From NCBI RefSeq assembly GCF_026151205.1, contig NC_087083.1, forward strand, positions 2,618,536 through 2,682,535: a stretch of 64,000 bases of DNA, given 5' to 3'. A program made the translations under genes and the position numbers. Position 1 is the first letter of the stretch. Each line of letters starts with the position of its first letter. The stretch is from Bolinopsis microptera. Taxonomy: Eukaryota > Ctenophora > Tentaculata > Lobata > Bolinopsidae. A model generated the notes under the pieces. That model searched no databases. It had not been told where the DNA came from and worked only from the letters and a program-made list of their open reading frames with translations. Shown piece after piece: positions 32,198-45,772 of this stretch.

Positions 32198-34873
32198 TTT
32201 TACCAAAACCCATAATCATGGGTAGATGGAACCGCTGCCAGTGTCTCTCTTTCCCAACAAAAGGAAATGATAACAATTTGCTTGGACCGTTTTCAATGCA
32301 AAATGATACCGAGAAACGAAATCGTCGCTCGCTTTTCCCATTTCATTCACGGCCATTATACGAATTGTAATAGGTATCGAACAAATTACATCGATCAAAC
32401 ATGCTGTAATAAATCCCCCCCCCCCCTCTTTGGGGTTCGTCGGGTCATACCTAGTATTTCAGGAAAAGGTGGTAGTTTTATTGCATTAGCAGAAGTTTAT
32501 TGAATCTTTATTGCCGATACAGCTGTCTAATCGGGTATGGTAGTTCTTCTTTATCTATTACATTTGTAAATGAATGGAAAAGCGAGCGACGCGATTTTCA
32601 TTCTCGGTAACATTTTGCATTTGCAAACGGTCAATCAAATTAATATCATTTCCTTTTGTTTTGGGAAAGAAATGACAACAGCAGCGTCCACACTACCCAT
32701 GATTATGGTATGGTAAAATATCTATATTTTTTGATTAATGAAGGGTTACTTTTTAAAGTCGAAATATAAACTGATACTCATTAATAAGGATCGGAAGTTT
32801 CAACGATTTCGAAATTTTCCATATGACACATTACCTCGTGTTTAGGTAAGCAATAACGGTCGATCACTGACTGAAATTGCCACTAAATACTCATTCAAGT
32901 TGGCAATTACCAATTTATATATGAGACAGTAAAACTGTCTGGCAAAGCAGAATTGTTGGAAATCACGAATGGAGCAAAATTTCTCACCTTTCGACACGTG
33001 CAAACTTTGAGCGGACGTTGCGTCGCATCCAATATATGAATCCCGAAAATTTTTGCATGTACTTGTTATATATAAAGCTTGATAACACGCAAAGAAATCA
33101 AGTAATTCAGGAAGAACTGTAATCACAACGGCAACTCTAAAGTTGACAGAAAATGACGAAAAAACAGCAACTTTCCAGTTATTTAGCAATTTTTTCTATC
33201 AATTTGGGCGTGTCCCCACTGTGCAACTTTTCGATTTATAACTTAAAACTACCTAATGCACAAATTAAAACCTATAAAAGCAGAACTGAGCTCCACAACC
33301 CAAGCATGGCCCAACAACCAGAGAATACTAAATCGCAAAATTGACGTATATATATAATATAATAGCTTCAAAAAAGCACAAACTTCAATGACGAATATCT
33401 TATGAATGAGCAAGCTAGAAAAACTTTCCGGTAGATTTTTCAGAATGCATGAACAATTATCTGAGGTAAAAAAATACTTCAGAATTTTGAATAAATTACT
33501 CCTTAATTGTTTAAATTAGTATTTAAAAGTTATTACTTTGTCAAAATCAGTTTTTGAAAACGGTTAACTTGATACGTCATCATGGGGTGTTCATAGACGT
33601 CAAATAATTTGTTAATAACACTGTAAACTAAAAGTGTAAATCAATTAAATTTCAAGACCTGTGGTCGGAAAATGGCTGTATCTTTTATACTTTTGAATCT
33701 ATGGACACTAATTACAGGGCTATACAAATTTGACAGGCAAAGCGTCTATCCCTGAATAATATATATATATGTATATATATAGATAGATATCAACGGACAA
33801 TCGTCGTAAAAACAGGGGTTCCTAGAAAACCCACGTTCCGATGTTTCCTGAAACCTGAAACATTATTTTGCAGTCGATTTGGTCAACAGTCTAGACGCCC
33901 TGAAAAATTTCAGAATCTCTAACTCGATTTTAACATGGTTTTTAGGCAAGGCCCCTGAATATGGCGATTTTGGGTTTTTTATACGAAATTATCGTATAAC
34001 AGTGCTGGCGATGTATTATATGCAAATTCTTAAAAATCTCAACATAACTATTTTTTATTCCTGTCATCTTTGACAACAAAATTAAATGATTTGAACATAA
34101 AAATAAATCTGCTGAGCGACTTCCGATGAGTCTTAATGCCTGAAAAACTCCTGCCCGGAGGCGGCGGCCTTCGGCCGCCGCTCCGGCCGGATGCACGCTT
34201 CGCGTGCACGAAAGAGGCTTGTACGTGGTACCAAAGGGGTATAATAGTAAAGGGGGTATAATAGTAAATGGGTATAATAGTAAAGGGTACTGTATACCAA
34301 ATAATTGCACCGTCGTGCTTGCCAGCACAGTGATCAATACAATCTGTCATAAAACAGGGGTTCTAGAAAACCCATTTTCCGATGCTCCTGAAACTGAAAC
34401 CTTTTTTGTTCAGTCGATTTGGTCCCAACGTCCTAACGCCCTAAAAAATTTCAGATCTCTAACTCAATTTTAACAGGTTTATTAAGGCCCCTAATATGGC
34501 GATTTTGGTTTTTTACCGACTTTCGTAAATCAGTGCTGGCCGAGTATTTCTATGCAAATTCTTAAAATCCAGCATAACTATTTTATATTTCCTGTCATCT
34601 TTGACTCAAATCAAATGGTTTTTTGATACTAAAAGAATAAAATCTGCTGAACGACTTCCGATGAGTCTTAATGCCTGAAAAATCCTCCTGTCGAGGGCGG
34701 CGGCCCTTCGGCCGCCGCTCGGCCAGAGTGCACAGCTTCGCGTGCACGAAAGAGGCTTCCCGAACGTGGTACCAAAGGGGTGTAAAGGGGTATAATAGTA
34801 AAGGGGTACAAAAGTAAAGGTGTACATAGTATACCCCGCAAAAAAGACACGCTCGTGCTTGCCAGCAATGTGA
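32198..34873 (+). mobile_element. Composite element in unit A (long MITE + body + two tails)
   Basis: Same architecture as copy 3 at 22,410-25,046: long MITE 32,198-32,718, body to about 33,787, then two tails (starting about 33,789 and 34,332), each with the GC hairpin pair and the 17-bp minisatellite, ending CAGCAATGTGA. Compared with the clean copy it carries many one- or two-base indels, including inside the hairpin stems. Confidence 0.85.
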
Positions 34874-36335
34874 TATCTATGCATTAAACTAAACTACTAT
34901 TTTGTGTCTTAGTTTAATCACATTGACTCTAAGATTAGCTTTGTTATTACGCATTAACTAACGCAACAACAACAAAAAAGGAAGGAATCGTGTTCAACCG
35001 CAAAGAAATTCTAGATGTAGCGTGATGAATCCATATATTTTGAAATAAGCCAAACAGTAATTGAATTATTGACTGTAATGCAAAAGTGTAGGGAGAGATA
35101 CTATCCTTTCATGGAATAAGAACCCTGTTCAATTTGTGGACTGTACGGTTGAGAACGAAAGGAACAGACTACAGAAGGTGTTAAACAGCCCCGAACAAAA
35201 TGAAGGAGTACGGAAGAAGCTACAATCCACTTCCTTACAGTAGAAGAGAGTTTGGTATAGCCAGGCTCGAGGTATACGATTACAGTTACTTTGTTAATTA
35301 AAAAACAACAGGGCTATTATATGATCGAAATACTGTAAGTACATTATTTATGATGCATTTGTATACACAATTTCTCTCGAGAAGCATCAAGCATGATGAA
35401 AGAGCTCGCAAAGGTACTTACAACTGTTGACACTGACAGGAGTTAGACATGAAATTAATAGTCACAGTTTTTTTTAAAAGCTCTTTATTAATCATTGATT
35501 TTCAGGTAAAACTTCTTTGGTCTGAACAATACCAGTCTCAATGAGGCACCCAGTTACAGGACCAAATCAGCAAACTGAAGTTTTACAGTAAACCAGGTCA
35601 AAACGACAAACTGTTAATTATAATCTCATCTATCCAGAACTTTAAAACATATTGTTGTAAAATTAGTGTGATGATAGGGGTACCAAATTAATATAAGCAA
35701 TAGGAACACAAGTTTCAAGAGCATAGGGTATAAGAATATATGGACTGATCTCACACTGGAGCAGCCATAAATGGCTGAAATAAAAATAAGGCCAAAGCGG
35801 GCAATAATAATAGAATAGAAGGGATAATCACAGAATTTTCGTAACGTGGTTCCTATATATAAAGGATCTATATATCAGTATCACGTTTTTGGAGAAAACC
35901 ATAATTTTCCCGGTCTCGAAATCAACGACGCGATCACCACCTGACACAAGACTTGAACTATATAAAAGAAAATGAGAGACGGAAAACACTATTGCTTCAT
36001 TTAATTGATCGGAAGAGGTTATATAGCAGCCAGTCCGCAATATCGAGTCAGTACATGTTATGGGAATATAAGAGTCGATTGAGCCCATTTTAAAAGTCGA
36101 GAATGGCATTTCAACATTAACAAGCTTGAGCAAGTGAGCACAATATATGGTTGATGTGAGCCCATTTTTACCAGAGGATATGAGATTTTTATTTTCAAAA
36201 AACATACAGTAACAGGGAGCCCACTAGGGCCACCAATATATAATTTATAAAGTGTATAACTACCGTTCCTTAACCAACTATATCTAACTTAGTTAAACAA
36301 AATCATAGTCCGTGCTCTCCGGAAACGCCAGAATA
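34874..36335. other. Unit A: AT-rich DNA between composite element and LINE
   Basis: No recognisable gene. A short internal direct repeat (GATGTGAGCCCATTTT) occurs twice near 36,080-36,170. A 125-codon minus-strand frame (35,828-36,205) is not kept in units B and C. Confidence 0.4.
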
Positions 36336-37215
36336 AGGCATAACCCTTTTCTTAGATTTTTATCAATGATACGAACATTGTATCATGCACTTTGGATTTG
36401 AATTATTTGCTGATGACACTCGCATAACCATTGCTAACAATCATAAATGACAATCAAGCTCCTCCTCAAAAATATCTGCAAATGTCATGATTGGTCTGAA
36501 AGAAATAATACGAGCACCTTCACAAAAGACAAATTTGAGTACATTGCCAACAAATTCAACCACCAATATGTACTATTGAGCTTCCATTTATGGTTGAACA
36601 TTATCATACTCAGTTTCCCAAAGACACTACACTTGAGTTAGTACATCAGCACATGGATTAGGCGTCCTAGTGTCAAGTGATACTCTTGGTCTAGTGTCGA
36701 AACGTTGCCTGTTGGCACCCCCGCCCCCCCCCCCCAGAATATCAGGAATGCACGATTTCCACTACTGGGATCGCATGGTCTATCTAACTCTGATGTCCTC
36801 GTCACCGAAGGCAGGAGCGATCCATCATACTCCATATGTGTAAAAATCCTCCACGGAAAGAACAGTAAAAACAATAATCTGAACGTCTATGTATTTTTCA
36901 GTCGCCAAGGCCTTGAAACTTCAGCAATAATTCCATCAAACGTAGAACCAGTTCAAACAGCAAACCTGATCACCTTGTTTCAAGACAACTCATTTGCAGT
37001 TCAGGGACTGTAAGCTGCAATCCCCTACCATCTGAATGTCATTCAAGATCTGGAGCACTTCAAAGATAAGCTTACAAAGTCCAATGATTTCTCTCCTGAT
37101 TAAGCCGCCGATCAGGAAGATAAACACGTCCAAATACGAACTCTCTTTCTGTGCTGGCGCAACGAGCGCGACCTTACCTCGCTATGGGGTGTCAAAGATG
37201 TGATGGCCCCGTCAA
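36336..37215 (+). mobile_element. 5'-truncated CR1/Jockey-like LINE: reverse transcriptase C-terminal part (unit A)
   Basis: Reading across indels on the plus strand gives reverse transcriptase and post-RT motifs in the right order: FINDIEH, ELFADDTRITIA (FADDT at 36,406-36,420, the catalytic Asp pair), DWSE..N with KDKFEYIA.KFN, RISGMHDFHYWDR (from 36,736), KILHGK, NSFAVQG, AIPYHLNVIQDLEHFKDKL, and WRNERDLTSLWG near 37,150. These match the thumb region of CR1/Jockey-group LINE proteins. The endonuclease and fingers are absent, so the copy is 5' truncated just before FINDI. A poly-C run precedes RISGM. Not functional. Confidence 0.75.
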
Positions 37216-40200
37216 GTCTTGGACGAAACACACCTAGTCCCACAGTAAGTAACATGATTAATTATTGCACACTGAATTGACTATAATAAATTCTGACAGA
37301 GAAAATGCGCAGCAATTATCGTAATTAGTAACTTAGTAAAGTAAAAAGCATGTCTGAAAAAAGATCAGTGTGTTGTAATCACGGACTCGATTGATGGCTC
37401 GATAAATAGGCAATCTAATAGTAATGTCACTAATTATTAAGAATGTATAAGATTAGTAGAGATTGTATAATGTTTTAAAACATTTTAGAAAGTACAATAA
37501 CTACATATATATCGATAGACGATATCTTATTAATATTAACATGATTAAGCAAAGTGTTATAAACTCCTGAACATATCATATCGGTCATAAATAAGCACAT
37601 AAATGAAGATTTCTATAAATGATAAATATTATAAGGACAAAAAACAACGGTAACAAGAAAAATATAATTCTGGCCGCAAACTTCGTAAATATCACCACAA
37701 CTTGTCAAATAATTCTATTTTCGATATGTTGCGGCAATTAAATAAAATTCTGTCACTGTTTTGAACCCAGTTTATTTTGGTAGAAACTATTGGGAAAATA
37801 GATCAACTGCAGGAGAAATCGACAATTACGTGTGAAATAATATTAATGAACGATATGATGTAAGTGGAACAGAATAGTTGACTCATCGCAGTCATCAACA
37901 GCAAAAAAGACACCTGTTGTCATCACAAGTATACACACAGACTGAACATAAACATGTACGTAACAAAGTACTGTTAACATGACTGGTTTAAAGCAGAAGT
38001 GAAAAAACGAAGTTAAAACGAATGCATACACTGTTAACAGTCACAAAACACAAAAATAAACACAAAACATGGATGAATGTAATTAAAACGGATAAAGTGG
38101 CTACACAAGTGTACATTGTAAAACTACAATAGTCACGCACGGAATTATGCCCTATGAGAAGATGGATATTTACATGCCGTGAAACCATAGACATGTGTAT
38201 ACCTACAACCATCACAACTACTACAGTGTACAGCACTTCTTGCAAACACACATCACCACTTATAATGTCACACTTCTAATCTATCTTCTAGAAAGTTCTT
38301 TTTATTGAAATGTCATACTTTCCATTGACCTGCTGTGTTCAAGGGGAGCACGTGAAAGTTAGGTTAATTTCTTTGAGCAGGAATTGAGAATAGAATCCGA
38401 TTAAGAAAAATGTACGCTACGTCCATTAACCTTTTTAACCAGTACATAGTGGTTAATAAATGAACCTTTATCGTTAGGTGCAAACTCTAATAATAGAGCT
38501 ATATATTGCCCTCAAACTTTTTAGGGAGCATAGACCGATAACAAAAGGATAAAAGTAACAACACCATTGCACCCTTGCACCCATTGCAAAGATCTGTAAC
38601 CTATTTATTTTATCTTAACACATTTATCTGTGCGCTTACAAGTTACAAAAAACAATAAATGTTTTAGTCCACCAACACAAAAAGTCAAAACACCTCGTAG
38701 GTTTTGAAATAGAGCCAATTATAAAATATGCGACACCCTTTAGGGAACCTTTGATTGACAAAGCCACATTCTTCATTTACGGTCAAGATATTGCATAAAT
38801 GCTACAGTCTGTGGAGATATATTATATTCTCATAGATCCTTCCAAACATCGAATAAATGTACAAATGAACGCATACCACTACACCAACCATCAAATACGA
38901 TTATCAGATCAAATGGTGATGCAGACCCGACATACAGGATTGCCTACGTTGCATCAGGGATGTTAACTTACTGTACTGAGAGAACAGTAAAGTAATAGTG
39001 GTTGAATTTATACAATAAAGAAATTACAGATAAGCGGCTTGCTGGGAGACGTAGCATTATAACTGACGAACACATAAACAATAGAGGCACCGGTCAATGT
39101 CCAGCCAGGTGTCACTAAGTACGATGTTTATAACCCTGCAGCTCGCTCTACATGTTGTATTATAATAACTTAATAATAAGTTTATACTTCAGTTAATAAA
39201 TTATTAGGGCATTTCACGTGAATATAACGTACTATACCAGCTTATTCAATCATTGGGTTCGTGTAATTACTCAATAGTAACTGCTCATTAGTAACTGCTC
39301 AATTAGTAACTACTAATTAGTAACTACTCAATTATACCTAACAACTAAATTAGAAACTACCCAATTAACCTATAGCACATAAGATTAAATATCCTCAAGA
39401 AAGAACATAGCACAATGGGCACATTTAGTCTCCCTGAGGACCTAGTAGAGGATTTTTGTTTGGAATTTTTAAACTCATTCGCTTGTCTGCAGTCTGAGCT
39501 GTGGGAACTATTGATTCTGAGGTAGCCTAGTATAGAGAGTATTGACTGTTTGTATGAATTTAGGATATATTTAACGGATAATTGATAAGGAAAGGCACCA
39601 GCTATGATAACGATTTCCAAGTTGTGATGGTATACGAGTCTCTCATCCGAACCAGAGGACCAAGTGGATACAAGATCCCCTTAACGATGCAACATTGGAT
39701 CAGCGATGCAAGTGGACAAAATCTATCTGAGAAATGATAGGCATATACTGAATATGCAGTTTGCACCAATCAAGCTTTCTATGACATGATCAACTCTAAA
39801 TGGCGAACACATAGACAGACCACGACCCACCATGGTATTGGTCCACGGCGTGAGTTGGACGGGAGTTTTAAAATAACCGATATGAAAAAGGCTATAACTC
39901 CAGACGAAACTTACGTAATTCACTGAAATTGCTTTCGTGAGTATATTAAAGGCATTACTCGTGCACAATGCTATATACAAAATGGTAAAGTGTGGCTTAG
40001 TTAGCGATATGGTGAAGTCGAACATTAAGAAAATTACCACATGTAATATGTTAGTTTTTAAAACACATTACTTTTCTAATACCGAACAAAAAACCGATTT
40101 ACATAAACCAGATTAGGCCACATGCGATTAAATAAACCGACTTAAGTCATTACAATATTCCAGATGATTCCGCGATAATGAGATGAAAGTATCATACGAC

Positions 40201-40236
40201 TAAACTAATTGTCCCAGCATAATTCACGCTTTTACA
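37216..40236. other. Unit A: AT-rich DNA after the LINE
   Basis: About 3 kb with no gene I can support. It includes short interspersed AATTAGTAACTACT repeats at about 39,270-39,360. The same region of unit B is at about 50,745-53,760. Confidence 0.4.
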
Positions 40237-42202
40237 TTATTATAATGGAATTAAAGTAAATGAGTAACTCACTAAAAGTTCACTATAAGAAGCTTTGCAA
40301 TTAGTGACTCGCATACAACATTCTAACTATAATAGACTGCATTTAACCCCACATGTAACCTTAAAGCCCTTATAGGAAGCCGGCTTTTATAGCGGATAGA
40401 AAAAGAGCAATGGAGCAACCTTGCCATTAGGGTGTAGAATTACAGGTGCCACCTGCGTTACCTTGACAAAACGTACTTTAATTTCTGATTTCATAATCCT
40501 CGCGGATGGCAGTGAGCTGCTTAAGACCTGGTATCGTACAGTTCAGCTATGGTTTGCTTCGCTTTGTTTGAGCCCCTGCTTCTTCAATAAGCCATGAACA
40601 AATGACGTTTTAAGCTTAATAGTATCTTACAGTGTAATGGCTGTTGTCATCTTAAATCTGTGCAGAGAAGTGAAATCTCAGTATAATCAACTGCACTGTG
40701 AAACAGTACCACCCCTCCCATTGAGGTTGCTTCGGAGATCACAGAGAGTTTGTAATGCCACCAGTGATTCGTTAATCTAAACAGTGGGTATCACGATTAC
40801 CCCACTGTTATGTAATGCCACCTGTCGTTATTCCCACACCACCCACTGTTAGTGTTTTGATATATGTTGTGTGGTAAGAAAGGATAATTATTTGACGCTT
40901 AACTAATTTTAATATCCAAATCCAGAGTCGACCTCAGGAGGATCAAACGATGGATATTTATTTGATTGGCTAAGAATTTTCCTAAACAGTTGATCCACGT
41001 TGTAAATTTTCAAAAGAATCTCAAAACATAACTTTGAAATTAGGGGGGACAATGGTGGCGAACCAAGACGTTCTCATGAGTCAAAGAAAGGTAACCTTAA
41101 ACACGGTGGACTCGTCCCGGAAGGAAGTCCAATGTCCAGGAAATGACCTGACGAGCTGCGAAAAGAGGTGAAATAACAACAAATCCTCAATAACACAGGC
41201 ACATACAAACACAAATAGGTCTACATCGTCGATTGAATGATGGAGTTGCAGTTTAAAGGGCATATAATACATTTGGGATCTCTCTAAGTGACTATCTTTA
41301 AATATTAACAACTACTATCTGTGGGAGAATCAACAAAAAGTATTTTACTATTGTACTAATAGGCAATATTGGATTTCAAATCGATTTCAGTAAAACATTT
41401 TAAAGAACGGAAATGGTAACGACCCCACTGAAAAACGAATAATAATTGTCATAATCGGCAACCACACGGTAACTAATCCAGGACCACACTGATCTATACC
41501 CTACAGCTCACTACACAACAACACTAAAAAGCTCACTGCTGAAAGTAAACTGGCTGCTTAGTTTAAAGTTCACAAAGCTCTCCACCGGCAGCCCTATACA
41601 TACTCTATAAGATACTTATAACATACGGCAGTTTTGTATGTCAACGTTCCGGTAATTACAGGACAAATACTCCCTCCATCAACAGCCGGGCTAGGTTGGT
41701 TATGTATGTGGCCCCTTTATAACATATAAAAAGATAAATGGGGGAGGCGTATAATAATATGGGTGTATAATCTTTTAAATTGGTATATATGCCGGGTCCT
41801 TTATAACCAGTACACAGTGGGCAAAGAAAATTCAGCAATGATTTAAGCGATATCTTAGACCTGATTAGTTTGAATAGTTATTACTTATAATTGCCCCTCA
41901 TAACTAACTTACAGTGTATATACGCGAATACGTGCCACTGTCTTATAATTGGTGAGCACAATAACAGAATACAAAACATTAATTTGCGAGCATGACCTGG
42001 TTTGATGGAATCTATCGCTGTAATCTGAATCAGTCTAGTCCAATGGTAGATTTATGTATATAATTAGAGCTTTGGGTATTTATTTTTACTTTGTAAGTCT
42101 AACCGAGCTATCAATAATGTTTAGCATTAGTAACGTAAAATGACTGAGACTAAGAATTTTTGATTAACTGAATTAAGAAGTGAGAAACTGAGAAGTACGA
42201 AA

Positions 42203-42660
42203 CTAAGACAAACTGCTCTTGCAGGTAGAGTTTGAACGAAAGAGACGGCAGCAGTGGAGGACCCATACTAATACAAACCGGCATATGCAGTAGATTTTGA
42301 ACGAAAGACACGGCAGCAAGTGGAGGCCCTACAAAAACAAACTAGGCATTGCAGGTTAGAGTTTGAATGAAACGACGGCAAGCAGTGGAGGACCCTACTA
42401 GTACAAGTTGGCATTGCAGGTAGAGTTGAACGGAAGGACGGTCAGCAGTGGAGGACCCTACTAAAACAAACTGGGCATTGAGTAGAGTTTGAACGAAAGA
42501 GGCGCAACAGTGGAGGACGCCCTACTAATAAAACCTGGTATTGCAGGTAGAGTTTAGAACGAAAAAGAGACGGCAACAGGGAGACCCTACTAATAAAAAC
42601 TGTATTGACAGGTAGAGTTATTGAACGAAAGAGACGGCAGCAGTGGAGGACCCTACAAAG
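42203..42660. repeat. 64-bp minisatellite, unit B
   Basis: Same repeat as 28,621-29,071, about seven copies, with its own indels. Confidence 0.9.
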
Positions 42661-42916
42661 GTGTCAGCCCGTGATATCGGAAGGAAGAAGAGATCTTAGA
42701 TAAGAGACGAGAGGATGAGGAAGAACGATAGATGCTCAACAAATTACAAGATTCAGAGAACCAAAAATGCAGTTTTTACCAGAGAAAATTTAGATATATC
42801 CGGGAAAGTTTTTCAACGAACCCGCGCACACAACATATCCAACATAAGGTTAGAGATTCATCAACACAGCGAAACACTACAATTACTGAAAATTAGACCG
42901 TGGTGACAGACCGGAC

Positions 42917-43080
42917 TGCAGCCCAGCTGCTAAACAGTTACGTTAAGGCTGTAGCTAACGGCTGCAAACTGTTAATTAAGACTGCAGCACGGCCCAAACT
43001 GTTCTAGGCTAGCAGCACGGCTTGCCAAACTGTTTACTTAAGGAAGCAGCCAGCACGGCTGCCAAACTGTTACTCAAGCT
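42917..43080. repeat. 33-bp minisatellite, unit B
   Basis: Same repeat as in unit A (GCAGCACGGCTGCCAAACTG core). A 76-codon plus-strand frame starts at 43,022 in the last units and runs past the array into SSELEAEH and KPPRLRR, showing that the repeat can be read through into the following DNA. Confidence 0.75.
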
Positions 43081-45772
43081 ACACACACCGTTCAAACAAC
43101 ACCCCATCTCTTCAGAGCTGGAAGCTGAGCATGGAAGACCATACTCGCTAAGACACATACAAAACTTAAAGCTGAAGGATGCTGAACGTTCTAATGGCAC
43201 TCAAAAACCCCCTAGGTTACGACGAAGTGTTAACAGCAAGTTTAATGTGTAAAAGGAGTGGTATTATAAGTTTTGTCGGCAATATAACTCGCGCCAGCGT
43301 GACTACAATATTCTAGGTATATTGCAGGGAATTAATAAACACTAGCAAGTAGTAGCAGCTGGAGAAAATTACCGCATACAACTCTACATGTCATCAATCA
43401 GTAACCACCATGTGCCACGCGTGAAAGTGTAATCGTCTTTTGGCAACCCATACCATTATTTTTACAAAGAAAGACCGCCAGGTGAAGTAACCCTAAACCG
43501 TGTCCAGATTCCTCTGACGCAGAAGTTAGGAAAACGCTCGTCCACCACCAACAAAGCGAAGACTAGTCAGACGAGTGAGCTGAAGGATTATGAGTGGAGA
43601 CAGATATGAAGTCCCAAGGTTCCCACCGATCTGTAGTAGGAGAAAAACTAAGAAAAAGTCGAAACTGCCTATCTAAACTTAAAACTATCAGCTTATCAGT
43701 GAGTGGCCAGTGCCATGTATGAATGTCAAAGAGCCTGCATGGCGAATTCCAACCTAAAAATTGTTTTCCCCAGTATCAATACAAATATTACCAAATTCTA
43801 TCAAAATGTAACAAAACCAACCGCAACGCATAGACGTTCTCGAAAGCGAGGAAAGCGGAGACTATCATGGTGCAACTAGACGGAGCAACGGAGGCGAACA
43901 GGATCCTTAACACCGAACACAGGTTGAAACACGAGGCGAATGCAAAGATCAAATCACAGAACAAGTTAAAGTCGTATGAATTAAGATTCGTGTCGATTTC
44001 AACTTATGTCGCACGTTCGAACTGTAAATGCTCCTTAATTTTGTAATTCACGCTTAAGACATAGCGTTATGCTCCGTTTAATTCCGGGAAGACATCAGAA
44101 TCATCTTCGTAGGATTAGTATAATATTATATAGTTATCATCCACACAGATAAAGTTCAATACTTTCAAAATAGAAAAGTATGCTTTTTTGAGTACCTAGA
44201 GTGGTTCATTTAGCGAGCTGATTTCACGATTCCCCGCTAGAATTACACACCAAGTACACAAGTGCGCGTGCTTCAAAAGCCATAAAGAAATTAGAAAGAA
44301 CAAGTTGCCGGTGTTGAATCGATTGTGTGTCGATCATGTTCCCTGCAATACAAAAATACAACACCGGCTAAAGTAATGGCGTTGTGAAAGATTTCAGACG
44401 AGTCACCAAGATTGTTTACAATTACATTCCGTGAATATTTTAGGCTATCCTGGCATCCCAGAATTCGAGAAGAAGTGAGTTTTAAATTATTTGCTAAGCT
44501 GCAGCTCAACATAATAACACAAATATATCTTTAACAAGCTGTCGCTTTGTACTATTAATTGGCCGATCCCGACCGAAACGGCCGTCATATAGCTAATAAC
44601 TTTCCAAAGTACAAGAGGGAGGTTAGTCCAGTAGATGACTCTAAATGTTAATCAGGTCACGTTTAATCGATCACTGTAAAAGTGTAAAAATTTTTTTAAA
44701 AGGTAAAAATCAGTGAACAGTGTTTATATAGACATGTAAAATATCTGGATCTGCAAAGCTAATTTAACGACGGCCGAAACATTGGTAAGAGATTGTCCCA
44801 ATAACACTGTCCAGTTCATCGCCGTAATTTCAGCGAACAATTTTGAGAAGAAAAGGCGGGAGCAGCAACCCCTGCAATCGCGATATAGTTCAAGTATATA
44901 GTGCAGGTTGATTTGCTAGCTGGAGCTGAAGAACAATAAACGATCACGCCCCCACCGTAATGCAAATCAAAATCACAGTAGGGGCGGGTCCAGGTGGGTT
45001 TGGGTGGCTAGGCAAATCAGTAGTTCCATACAATGGATCCTTCGTCACTGTTTCTCTGATATAGGACAGAACTTCGCACACTCCTAGCAACCATCGGAGA
45101 CCTAGGAAAGGTTTCTTACAAAAGCTCATGAACGAAGATTCCCTGAAGCAACCTCTAAACAAATTCCTAACAATAAACAGTATTGCCCTAATGAACAAAT
45201 GTAAGAATCGAACCTTTTAATAGCGGTTCATTTAAATTGTTAGAGAAATAAATCACATTCTGAGATTTGCGGGGAATATTTTTTTTGTTTGTTATAGCGG
45301 TTGCAATTTTATAATTCACATTAATCTTGTTTTATAACACTTTTTGACTTTTGGGTAAATTTATTTTTGTATTGGGTCAGACATTACCCTTATAATTTGA
45401 CTTTTGAATCGTATAATCCGTTTAATCGATTTAATACAATGACAGGTCACCATATATTGTAATGCTGCTAGTGGAGTACTTAATAATCATGTTTATCCGA
45501 TCTGGAGAACGGCTTTAATCCTATGGCTATACAATGAACTCTGTGGAAAACCTTATGATTCTCATTTAACGCATACTTCTAAACGATATTTCTGAAAATA
45601 ATATTAACTTGTTATATTGATCAATATTATATATGGTAGTGGACCATCTCTGATATTTCTTATACAGGCTTAGTGAAAAGAAGATTACTCTACCAAAAGT
45701 TAATTAAAGTTGTATTAAAAGCCTTTGCCGAATGATTTTACCACAATTGAAACCTTTTTATTATCGGATTAA

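Larger units (their letters stand above)
26685..40236. repeat. Tandem unit A of the 13.5-kb array
   Basis: The landmark TATAATGGAATTAAAGTAAAT occurs at about 26,688, 40,241 and 53,768, giving direct repeats of about 13.5 kb. The internal order is the same in each: inverted repeats, a conserved short frame, 64-bp minisatellite, 33-bp minisatellite, coding-looking but frame-broken DNA, AT-rich DNA, composite element, more AT-rich DNA, LINE 3' fragment, and about 3 kb of AT-rich sequence. Units differ chiefly by one- and two-base indels at scattered places. Confidence 0.9.

Noticed and set aside
35828-36205. 125-codon minus-strand frame in unit A
   Set aside because: Not open in units B and C, no recognisable domain, and it lies in indel-rich sequence.
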